Source of the DNA: G039029935 sp039029935
GTDB lineage: Bacteria; Chloroflexota; Anaerolineae; Caldilineales; Caldilineaceae
Assembly: GCA_039029935.1 (NCBI GenBank)
Contig: JBCCFC010000840.1
Location: 1-6,241 of the forward strand
DNA length: 6,241 nucleotides
Direction: 5' to 3'
The position numbers and the translations under genes are program-made. The notes beneath the pieces were generated by a model. The model saw nothing but the letters and a program-made list of their open reading frames with translations, was not told the origin of the DNA and did no database searches. This document shows positions 1 through 6,155 of this stretch, in pieces. Each line of letters begins with the position of its first letter. The first letter of the stretch is position 1.

Positions 1-116
1 AATATTTCGGCCAGTGGCCATCATCAGTGAAAAAGAGAGAACAATATTAAAAAAATAATAATGCTCAGAGTCTTGGGTCTGACTCACCCCAGTCTAGTGC
101 ACGACTCTTCGTAAAC

Positions 117-144
117 TTGACTATTAAGTAAATCCAAATATGTT
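117..144 (+). promoter_or_regulatory. Candidate sigma-70-type promoter for the FAH-family gene
   Basis: TTGACT (117-122) matches the -35 consensus at 5 of 6 bases. It is followed, 16 bp later, by TATGTT (139-144), which matches the -10 consensus at 4 of 6. Transcription would begin near 151, just before the hairpin at 155-213, leaving a leader of about 140 nt before the FAH start. The match is moderate and the region is AT-rich, so a chance occurrence is possible. Confidence 0.3.
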
Positions 145-154
145 TTTGGAAATA

Positions 155-213
155 AGCGGAGGGGGCATTCTATCATGTGACCGGAGCAGCACGAGAGAGT
201 GCCTGCCTCCGCT
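155..213 (+). promoter_or_regulatory. Structured GC-rich leader hairpin upstream of the FAH-family gene
   Basis: AGCGGAGG (155-162) is perfectly complementary to CCTCCGCT (206-213). After a small asymmetric bulge, GGCA (164-167) can pair with TGCC (200-203). Alternatively, an inner stem can form between GCAGCAC (186-192) and GTGCCTGC (199-206) with one bulged base. The two inner pairings exclude each other, so the element could switch. No U-tract follows, so it is not a classical terminator. I compared it by eye with common riboswitch motifs and recognised none. It could be a 5' stabilising hairpin, a regulatory leader or an unrelated inverted repeat. Confidence 0.4.
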
Positions 214-277
214 ATCTCTAATTACTTTCTCGATTTTACTTACTCAGGTATGCCCAGAAAATTATTAAACAAAACTG

Positions 278-283
278 TGAGGG
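278..283 (+). promoter_or_regulatory. Shine-Dalgarno site of the FAH-family gene
   Basis: TGAGGG lies 7 nt before the ATG at 291, a near-ideal spacing. It decides the start: there is no other ATG or GTG in the same frame in the preceding 50 bases, and the protein begins with the MKLITYxxG-type strand usual for this family. Confidence 0.7.
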
Positions 284-290
284 AAAAATC

Positions 291-1139
291 ATGAAACTAA
301 TAACCTATCAGACAGGTGATGCACCACAAATCGGTGCAATTGTAGACAATAACGTTGTGCCTCTGGACATTGCCAGCGACATGATCGCGCTTTTGCAAGA
401 AGGCGATGAAGGCATGGAGAAAGCGGCCAAAGCCATTGAAGCAGCCGATGCCGATAGCATGGTATCACTGGATGATGTGACATTGTTGCCACCAGTCACA
501 AACCCGGCCAAGGTAATTGCCCTAGGACGCAACTATGCAGCACACGCGGCGGAGGGTGGCTCTGCACCGCCAGACTACCCCATGCTCTTTCACAAGACAG
601 CGGGTTCACTCATCGGTCATGGCGCGCAGATTGTGATTCCACCTGTGACCAAGCGTGTTGACTATGAGTGTGAATTGGTTGTGGTGATTGGCAAGGAATG
701 CTATCAGGTGTCCGAAGAAGAGGCATTGGGCTATGTGGCTGGTTATTCAGCAGGCAACGATGTCAGCGCGCGCGATTTGCAACGTCGTACCACGCAGTTC
801 ACCGCTGGCAAGATGCTCGATACCTTTGGACCCTGTGGTCCTGCGCTGGTGACAGCCGATGAGATTCCTGACCCCAGCAATTTGGAAATCAAGACAATTC
901 TCAATGGCGAGGTCATGCAGCACAGCAACACCAAAATGATGATTTTTACTGTGCCGTTTACAATCAGCTATATTTCGCAGATTGTGAAGTTACAGCCTGG
1001 TGACTTGATTTATACTGGTACACCCGAAGGTGTTGGTTTCGCTCGCAAACCGCCTGTGTGGTTGAAAGAAGGCGATGAAGTGACGATTGATGTGGAACGG
1101 GTTGGTGTACTGACGAATCCGGTGGTGTATCAAGCGTAG
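291..1139 (+). CDS. Fumarylacetoacetate hydrolase (FAH) family protein
   Basis: This is a 282-aa cytoplasmic enzyme of the FAH superfamily. Members hydrolyse C-C bonds of acylpyruvates, or isomerise or decarboxylate related keto acids, often in aromatic or tyrosine breakdown, using a divalent metal. Residues about 1-65 form the small N-terminal domain and 70-282 the FAH fold. Visible motifs are GRNYAAHAAE (79-88), whose H85 and E88 match the catalytic His-Glu pair of FAHD1-like enzymes; DYECEL (124-129), with metal ligands E126 and E128; NDVSARD (156-162), with third ligand D157; GKMLDTFGPCGP (173-184), with the conserved K174; and YTGTPEGVG (241-249). All expected active-site residues are present and the length is normal, so it should be active. 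The substrate cannot be read from the sequence, and no pathway partner lies in the window. The gene stands alone, with its own Shine-Dalgarno site and a downstream terminator at 1342-1387. The family is certain; the exact reaction is not. Confidence 0.93.
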   Translation: MKLITYQTGDAPQIGAIVDNNVVPLDIASDMIALLQEGDEGMEKAAKAIEAADADSMVSLDDVTLLPPVTNPAKVIALGRNYAAHAAEGGSAPPDYPMLFHKTAGSLIGHGAQIVIPPVTKRVDYECELVVVIGKECYQVSEEEALGYVAGYSAGNDVSARDLQRRTTQFTAGKMLDTFGPCGPALVTADEIPDPSNLEIKTILNGEVMQHSNTKMMIFTVPFTISYISQIVKLQPGDLIYTGTPEGVGFARKPPVWLKEGDEVTIDVERVGVLTNPVVYQA

Positions 1140-1239
1140 TACCGTATGAGGGTATAGTTTTCGATGAGGACCTTCGGGAGGTGCGCATCAAGTCTCGCTG
1201 GTACACACAAATTTTGTGCGCACCTCCCGAAGGTCCGGC
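1140..1239 (+). repeat. Hairpin repeat element, copy 1 (REP/MITE-like)
   Basis: GACCTTCGGGAGGTGCGCA (1169-1187) is repeated as its perfect reverse complement at 1217-1235. One further G-C pair (1168/1236) makes a 20-bp stem around a 29-nt loop. Reverse-complementing copy 2 (2932-3031) gives a gapless alignment over 1140-1239 with 85 of 100 identities by hand count. Similarity stops abruptly at 1139, the last base of the FAH stop codon. Each arm is itself partly palindromic (ACCT-n5-AGGT at 1170-1182). The pattern resembles paired REP sequences (BIMEs) or a small MITE. No transposase is encoded in the window. The stem is not followed by a T-run, so it is not a standard terminator. Confidence 0.85.
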
Positions 1240-1269
1240 CCTATCTCGAAGCTCATATTATACCCTCAT
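1146..1269. repeat. Outer inverted repeat enclosing hairpin element copy 1
   Basis: ATGAGGGTATA (1146-1156) is the perfect 11-bp reverse complement of TATACCCTCAT (1259-1269). These arms enclose the 20-bp inner stem of copy 1, with 11 nt on the left side and 22 nt on the right side between the outer and inner arms. This suggests the full element is about 124 bp or more. Copy 2 keeps only one outer arm, TATGCCCTCA at 3015-3024. Confidence 0.6.
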
Positions 1270-1314
1270 TCAGCATCGTGCTATCTTCGCCAAGGTCAAA
1301 TGAGCTAATTATTC

Positions 1315-1344
1315 TTGCTCACCCAATTGTGTTAATGATACAAT
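1315..1344 (+). promoter_or_regulatory. Candidate extended -10 promoter for the ATPase gene
   Basis: TTGCTC (1315-1320, 3 of 6 to the -35 consensus) is followed by an 18-nt spacer and TACAAT (1339-1344, 5 of 6 to the -10 consensus). TG at 1336-1337 forms an extended -10 (TGATACAAT). The predicted start, near 1351, lies inside the left arm of the terminator. Transcripts from here would therefore carry only about half of the terminator stem. A weaker alternative is TATAAC at 1393-1398, but it would place the start beyond the Shine-Dalgarno site. Confidence 0.3.
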
Positions 1345-1387
1345 CACCATAAGCAAATTCTGAGAATTTGCTTATGGTGATTTTTTT
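1342..1387 (+). terminator. Strong rho-independent terminator after the FAH-family gene
   Basis: The arm at 1342-1360 (begins AATCACCATAAG) is the perfect 19-bp reverse complement of 1364-1382, with a 3-nt TGA loop at 1361-1363. A run of seven T begins at 1381. The layout works on the + strand only, because the opposite side of the stem has no T-run on the other strand. It ends the FAH transcript and separates it from the ATPase gene starting at 1415. The stem is AT-rich for an intrinsic terminator but unusually long and free of mismatches. Confidence 0.85.
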
Positions 1388-1414
1388 GTTGATATAACGG
1401 AGAGCCACAGCTTT

Positions 1415-2884
1415 ATGAACACAGCCATCAGTGGATTTGTTGACCGACATGACGAATTAGACGAATTGAATCAACTCGGTCGTCTCGCCAAAAGCCAATT
1501 CATCACGGTCTATGGGCGGCGGCGTGTGGGCAAAACGACACTGTTACTGCATTGGGCGCAGCAATCAGGCCGCCCGTATCTCTATTGGATGGCACGACGG
1601 GGTGAGACAGCGACGGCAGCGCGTCAACATTTGGCAGAGCTTTTCTGGCAGTGGCTATACCCGCCTCCCCCCGATGCCACAGAAGCCCATGAACCACCCA
1701 CGTTTAACACATGGCCGCAGCTATTCAACTATATGGTGCGGATGATTGGTGATACACGTCTGATTTTAATCTTTGACGAATTCCCCTATGCTGTTGAATC
1801 GGACCCCGCATTACCGTCACACGTACAGGCGGCATGGGACCATCAAGTCAAGGATAAGTCCGTCATGCTGCTGTTATCGGGATCGCATATCGGTATGATG
1901 GTCGATTTGCTCAATGCCCAAGCCCCGCTCTATGGACGCACAACCGCACAATTTCCAGTAGACCCATTGCCCTTTGGTGCGCTGACCGACTTTTTCCCGA
2001 CCTATGCCGCCGATGAACGCGTCGCAACCTACGCCGTTTTGGGCGGCATCCCCGCGTATCTGGAACGATTTGACCCAGCCATCAACCTGAGTGCCAACAT
2101 TCGACGCCATCTTTTTCAGCGCACGGGCATGTTTCGCAGCGAACCCACGATTTTGATCAGTGATTTGGTACGCGAGCCTCGAACGTATGAGGCCATTCTA
2201 CGTGCAATCGCACAAGGGCATCATGTCCCCAGCGCGATTGCCACTGCATCGGGCATCAACGCGGCTAACCTCTCGCCCTACCTACGTCGTCTACGCAGGT
2301 TAGGGCTTGTGGAACGCCGTATCCCAGCCACGATTCCCAGAGCGGAACGTGAGTCAACTACACGGAGTCGCTACCATCTGCGTGATTCCTATCTGCGCTT
2401 CTTTTTTCGGTTTATTGAACCCAATCTGGAAATGATCGAACAAGGGTCGGTCGATTTACTCTGGCAACGTATCAGCGAGCAGTTTCGTGCCTTTGTGGGT
2501 GGTACGGTTTTTGAAGAGTTGTGTCGTGCGTGGGTGCTGATTCAAGCGCGCAAAGGTCAACTCCCCTTTTTGCCAGAGTTGGTGGGGAGCCATTGGGCGC
2601 GTGATGCACAGATTGATGTTGTCGCCATCAATTGGCGTGACAAAGCCATTCTGCTGGGCGAATGCAAATGGAGCGGTGAGCCAGTAGGCTTGCCTGTCAT
2701 TCGTAAATTGGTGACACAAGTGGATAAGGTGGTTCCTGATGATAGTTGGACCGTCTATTATGCGTTTTTTGCGCGGGCCGGGTTTACGGAGCCAGCCCGT
2801 GCTGAAGCGCAAACGCATCAGGCAATGTTGGTTGATTTGGCGACATTGGATCGAGATTTGCGAGATGATATGCTACATGACTGA
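1415..2884 (+). CDS. ATPase_2/DUF234-type P-loop ATPase with PD-(D/E)XK-like nuclease domain
   Basis: This 489-aa protein belongs to the widespread archaeal-type ATPase family (ATPase_2 plus DUF234). The N-terminal ATPase has Walker A GRRRVGKT (34-41), Walker B LILIFDEF (116-123, D121/E122), a sensor-like LLLSGS (152-157), a YGR motif (173-175) and GGIPAYL (210-216). A winged-helix segment covers about 255-305. YHLRDSYLRFFFRF (320-333) is the family hallmark before DUF234. The C-terminal part shows a PD-(D/E)XK arrangement: FEE (366-368), QID with D401, and GECKW with E416 and K418. All core residues are intact. There are no membrane segments, so it is cytoplasmic. The start has GGAG at 1399-1402, 12 nt upstream. 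The biological role of the family is poorly known; DNA binding and cleavage, defence, or association with mobile DNA are inferences. The gene is monocistronic and flanked by inverted copies of a hairpin repeat. The domain call is firm, the function open. Confidence 0.88.
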   Translation: MNTAISGFVDRHDELDELNQLGRLAKSQFITVYGRRRVGKTTLLLHWAQQSGRPYLYWMARRGETATAARQHLAELFWQWLYPPPPDATEAHEPPTFNTWPQLFNYMVRMIGDTRLILIFDEFPYAVESDPALPSHVQAAWDHQVKDKSVMLLLSGSHIGMMVDLLNAQAPLYGRTTAQFPVDPLPFGALTDFFPTYAADERVATYAVLGGIPAYLERFDPAINLSANIRRHLFQRTGMFRSEPTILISDLVREPRTYEAILRAIAQGHHVPSAIATASGINAANLSPYLRRLRRLGLVERRIPATIPRAERESTTRSRYHLRDSYLRFFFRFIEPNLEMIEQGSVDLLWQRISEQFRAFVGGTVFEELCRAWVLIQARKGQLPFLPELVGSHWARDAQIDVVAINWRDKAILLGECKWSGEPVGLPVIRKLVTQVDKVVPDDSWTVYYAFFARAGFTEPARAEAQTHQAMLVDLATLDRDLRDDMLHD

Positions 2885-2931
2885 TACACTTTCCCGACAG
2901 GAGCGAATTACCTTTCCAACTCAATCTCAAT

Positions 2932-3031
2932 GCCAGACCTTCGGGAGGTGCGCACAAAATCTATGTGTAGCAACGAAACTCGATGCGCACCTCCCGAAGG
3001 TCTTAATTGCAAACTATGCCCTCACGCAGTA
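2932..3031 (-). repeat. Hairpin repeat element, copy 2 (inverted relative to copy 1)
   Basis: AGACCTTCGGGAGGTGCGCA (2935-2954) pairs perfectly over 20 bp with 2984-3003 around a 29-nt loop (2955-2983), the same dimensions as copy 1. The stem is nearly self-complementary, so orientation is read from the loop and flank. The reverse complement of this loop matches copy 1 at 23 of 29 bases, against no clear similarity in the direct sense. TGAGGGCATAGTTT on the minus strand (3011-3024) matches 1147-1160 at 13 of 14. It lies in the 215-bp gap between the convergent ATPase and secA genes, 50 bp past the ATPase stop. It could slow polymerases from both sides, but neither side has a T-run. Confidence 0.85.
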
Positions 3032-3099
3032 TAGATCGAAAATCAAGCAGTTGGCACTGACCCACCGATTACCGACCCACTGACCTACCAACCATCAAT

Positions 3100-6000
3100 C
3101 TACTGCCCCGCGACAACCTTCTCCGGCTGCGCACTCACAGTCGGCGTACCTTTACGCCCATGACAGTTCTTGTACTTTTTGCCGCTGCCACAAGGACATG
3201 GGGCATTGCGAGCAATCTGTGGACCAGTCTTACGCATAGTCCCTTGCTTGGGCTTCTCGCCATTCTCACCACCACGATGTGCTTGGATATTGCGCGCAAC
3301 AGGCTGCAAGATGACCTTCATGGCGCGCTCTTTTGGCTGTGGTCGCAGGCTCAAAATCGCTTTGACAATATCGCTGCGGATATCCACCATCAACTCGGAA
3401 TACATCGAGAACGCACCACGTTTGTAGGCAACCAGTGGGTCAACCTGTGCAATCGCTTGCAGGCCAATCCCTTCACGCAGACGGTCAAGGTCGGTGAGAT
3501 GACGCACCCAACGATTGTCAACGGCACGGAGCATAATCTGTTTCTCGATGGTGCGGATGGTCTCTTCACCGATTTCTTCAACCTTGGCCTCATAGGCATC
3601 CATCGCCATCTCAATGGCATCATGCTCGATCTCTTCAGCCGATGCCTCTTCATTGGGCACACGCCACTGGTCAACCGAAAAATCTTCCGGTAGGTTGTGA
3701 ATCTCTGATGTCAATGCCTGCACCAGTTCATCCAATTCCCACTCATCTTCAAACTCGGCAGCCGTATGCATGGCAACCAAATCATGCACTTCATCCTCAA
3801 TCATCGACTGGACAGAGTTCTTGAGCGATGCTTCGGTCAAGATGCGTTTACGCTGCTCATAGATGCGGGTGCGTTGCTCATTGACGACCTCATCATAGCG
3901 CAGAACGTGCTTACGGATGTCAAAGTTATGCCCCTCAACCTTGGTCTGCGAATTCTCAATCGCTTTTGAGACCAAGCCCGCCTCGATGGGAATGTCATCT
4001 TCTACACCCAAGCGATTCATCAATCCGCTGATGCGTTCACCACCAAAGCGACGCATCAACTCATCGCTCAAGCTTAAGTAGAAACGGCTGCTCCCCGGAT
4101 CGCCCAAACGACCTGCACGACCGCGTAGCTGATTATCAATTCGTCGCGCATCATGGCGTTCCGTACCGACGACATGCAGCCCACCCACTGAACGGACAAG
4201 CTCTTTGTTCTTTTCAGTTTCATGGAACCGTTTTGTCAATACAACGGCCCAGCGGTCGGTGTATTTGGTAGAGGGGTCCTGACCGCGCTTGAGCATATCA
4301 AGACAGTCATTCCAATCGCTCTGTGGCAACTCGGCCAAGTCCACCTGCTCTTTACGCAGTTGGTCACGTGCCAGCCCTTCTGGATTACCACCGAGCAAAA
4401 TATCAACACCACGACCCGCCATGTTGGTGGCGATGGTGACAGCACCTGGACGCCCCGCCTGTGCAATAATCGTGGCCTCACGCTCATGGTTCTTGGCGTT
4501 GAGGATTTCGTGCTTGACACCACGCCGTTTGAGCATTCGACTGACCAACTCACTGGTCTCAATGGCAACCGTACCCACGAGGACAGGTTGTTTGTTCTCA
4601 TTGGCTTCGGCAATGTCGTCAATCACGGCTTTGAACTTGGCTTCAACGGTGCGATAGACCATATCGGCTTGATCGTCGCGGATAACTGGGCGATGTGTGG
4701 GAACCATCGCCACATCCAGATTGTAAATGCTCTGGAATTCCTCTTCCTCGGTCTTGGCTGTACCCGTCATGCCCGACAGTTTGTTATACATGCGGAAGAA
4801 GTTCTGGAAGGTGATGGTCGCCAGTGTCATCGACTCCTTCTGCACCTTCACACCTTCTTTGGCCTCAATCGCCTGGTGCAGACCTTCGCTGTACCGACGA
4901 CCCTCCATCAAACGACCCGTATACTCATCAACAATGATCACTTCATCATCACGCACGATGTAATCTCGATCACAGGCGTAGAGTGCATAGGCACGCAGCG
5001 CGTTGTCCAGATAAGGGATCATCTCAAAGTTTTCAGGGCTGTAGAGATTCTCTAACCCCAACCGTTTTTCCAAATAGGCAATACCATCTTCGGTCAACGT
5101 AGAGACACGTTCTTTCTCATTGACAATATAGTGTTCTTCCTCGCGCAAACTCTTGACATGATTGGCAAACATGGCATAGTAGTCTGAGCTTTCACGCGCC
5201 TCACCAGAGATAATCAGCGGTGTCCGCGCTTCATCAATGAGGATATTATCGACCTCATCAATGATGGCATAGTGTAGGTCGCGCTGACTCAAACGTTTGA
5301 CATCGTTGACCATGTTGTCGCGCAGATAATCAAAGCCAAACTCGTTATTGGTTCCATACAGGATGTCGGCTTGATAGGCTTCACCACGTTTGATGGGGCG
5401 CAACGACTTCAGCCGGTCATCCGCTGCCGCAAAGTTGGAATCAAACAGAAACGAGCCTTTGTCGGGGTTGCCCGCACTGTTCTGAATGACCGCCGCACTC
5501 AGCCCCAACAGTTCATATATCGGCCCCATCAACTGCAAACCGACCTTGGAGAGATAATCATTGGGGGTGATCAAGTGAACACCGCGTCCTGCCAAGGCGT
5601 TGAGGTACATCGGTCCAGTACCCACCAGCGTCTTCCCTTCACCCGTTTTCATCTCGGCAATGATACCATTATGCAGCACAATACCACCCAAGAGCTGCAC
5701 ATCATAGTGACGCATACCCGTTGTGCGCTTGCTGGCCTCACGGACAGCAGCAAAGGCTTCGGGCAGAATCTCGTTGAGCACTTCTTTCTCAACAGCCAAC
5801 ATTTCCTTCTTGATTTCGTTGACTTGCGCACGAGCCACAGACTGTTCATCCGTCCCCAGTACATCCAAATAGTGTTGCTCGGCCTCGGCCAATTCATCGA
5901 GCAGGTCCTTGATCTCCTCTTGAATCTGCTCCTTGAACTCAGCCGTCAACTGGCGCAGTTCTTCGTTCGATTTCTGCTCAAACTCCGGTTCGAGCGCGTT

Positions 6001-6138
6001 GATTTCATCCACCAACGGACGATAGCGGTTTAAAATTTTCTCGTTTGCATCCCCCAGCAAATTAGACGGTGACAGTGAGCCAAACAACCCTCTAAAAAAC
6101 CGAAGTAGACCGCCAAGCAGTGTACTTAAAAAAGACAT
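3100..6138 (-). CDS. secA: Protein translocase subunit SecA (preprotein translocase ATPase)
   Basis: SecA binds SecYEG at the inner face of the cytoplasmic membrane and uses ATP to push unfolded preproteins through the channel. Seen here: Walker A TGEGKT (165-170), DEVD box (294-297), preprotein cross-linking region about 305-440, motifs ATITFQNFFRMY (440-451) and GMTGTAKTEEEEF (456-468), motif V NMAGRGVDI (572-580), motif VI QLRGRAGRLGD (670-680), helical scaffold about 720-760, two-helix finger about 868-918, and a C-terminal zinc motif CPCGSGKKYKNCH (ligands C981, C983, C992, H993). At 1012 aa it is longer than E. coli (901) or B. subtilis (841) SecA. The extra length lies in an amphipathic N-terminus (1-28), a coiled-coil-like insert (about 78-120), an insert at about 216-250 and one at about 582-648. 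Unusual residues are V578, L678 and I896 (see findings). The ATG at 6138 is the only sensible start. The gene is single and convergent with the ATPase gene. Confidence 0.98.
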   Translation of the reverse strand: MSFLSTLLGGLLRFFRGLFGSLSPSNLLGDANEKILNRYRPLVDEINALEPEFEQKSNEELRQLTAEFKEQIQEEIKDLLDELAEAEQHYLDVLGTDEQSVARAQVNEIKKEMLAVEKEVLNEILPEAFAAVREASKRTTGMRHYDVQLLGGIVLHNGIIAEMKTGEGKTLVGTGPMYLNALAGRGVHLITPNDYLSKVGLQLMGPIYELLGLSAAVIQNSAGNPDKGSFLFDSNFAAADDRLKSLRPIKRGEAYQADILYGTNNEFGFDYLRDNMVNDVKRLSQRDLHYAIIDEVDNILIDEARTPLIISGEARESSDYYAMFANHVKSLREEEHYIVNEKERVSTLTEDGIAYLEKRLGLENLYSPENFEMIPYLDNALRAYALYACDRDYIVRDDEVIIVDEYTGRLMEGRRYSEGLHQAIEAKEGVKVQKESMTLATITFQNFFRMYNKLSGMTGTAKTEEEEFQSIYNLDVAMVPTHRPVIRDDQADMVYRTVEAKFKAVIDDIAEANENKQPVLVGTVAIETSELVSRMLKRRGVKHEILNAKNHEREATIIAQAGRPGAVTIATNMAGRGVDILLGGNPEGLARDQLRKEQVDLAELPQSDWNDCLDMLKRGQDPSTKYTDRWAVVLTKRFHETEKNKELVRSVGGLHVVGTERHDARRIDNQLRGRAGRLGDPGSSRFYLSLSDELMRRFGGERISGLMNRLGVEDDIPIEAGLVSKAIENSQTKVEGHNFDIRKHVLRYDEVVNEQRTRIYEQRKRILTEASLKNSVQSMIEDEVHDLVAMHTAAEFEDEWELDELVQALTSEIHNLPEDFSVDQWRVPNEEASAEEIEHDAIEMAMDAYEAKVEEIGEETIRTIEKQIMLRAVDNRWVRHLTDLDRLREGIGLQAIAQVDPLVAYKRGAFSMYSELMVDIRSDIVKAILSLRPQPKERAMKVILQPVARNIQAHRGGENGEKPKQGTMRKTGPQIARNAPCPCGSGKKYKNCHGRKGTPTVSAQPEKVVAGQ

Positions 6139-6147
6139 TTTTGTGTT

Positions 6148-6155
6148 ATCCTCTT
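6148..6155 (-). promoter_or_regulatory. Shine-Dalgarno site of secA
   Basis: On the minus strand AAGAGGAT precedes the secA ATG, with 11 nt between the last G of GAGG and the start codon. The spacing is slightly long but usable. No other in-frame Met occurs before residue 113, which supports the ATG at 6138. Confidence 0.55.

Noticed and set aside
9..19. Small palindrome GGCCA-G-TGGCC near the left edge.
   Set aside because: It is only 5 bp per arm with no T-run or promoter context and is expected by chance.
1..24. Possible start of a minus-strand gene leaving the left edge (ATGATG read from 24).
   Set aside because: Only eight codons are visible and no Shine-Dalgarno precedes it on the minus strand. 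It cannot be supported.
1164..1352. A 62-aa + strand ORF between the FAH and ATPase genes.
   Set aside because: It is read through the hairpin repeat and into the terminator stem, has no Shine-Dalgarno site, and its sequence is explained by the repeat.
2935..3003. Repeat copy 2 as a bidirectional intrinsic terminator for the ATPase gene and secA.
   Set aside because: Neither strand has a T-run after the stem. It may impede polymerase, but it does not meet the terminator pattern.
1140..3031. The repeated hairpins as a CRISPR array.
   Set aside because: There are only two copies, in opposite orientation and 1.8 kb apart with a gene between them. There are no regular spacers and no cas genes.
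2739..3083. A 114-aa + strand ORF overlapping the ATPase 3' end.
   Set aside because: It is out of frame within the ATPase gene and then runs through repeat copy 2. It has no family features.
3057..3085. Short direct similarity CTGACCCAC / CCGACCCAC (3057 and 3072) just past the secA stop.
   Set aside because: It is two short imperfect copies 15 nt apart in a C-rich stretch, too weak to call a tandem repeat or binding site.
3160..6033. Long + strand ORFs opposite secA (3160-3693, 4222-5055, 5371-6033).
   Set aside because: All three are in the same phase, codon-on-codon opposite secA. They stay open because secA seldom uses TTA, CTA or TCA there. Their products show no recognisable motif and secA is unambiguous.
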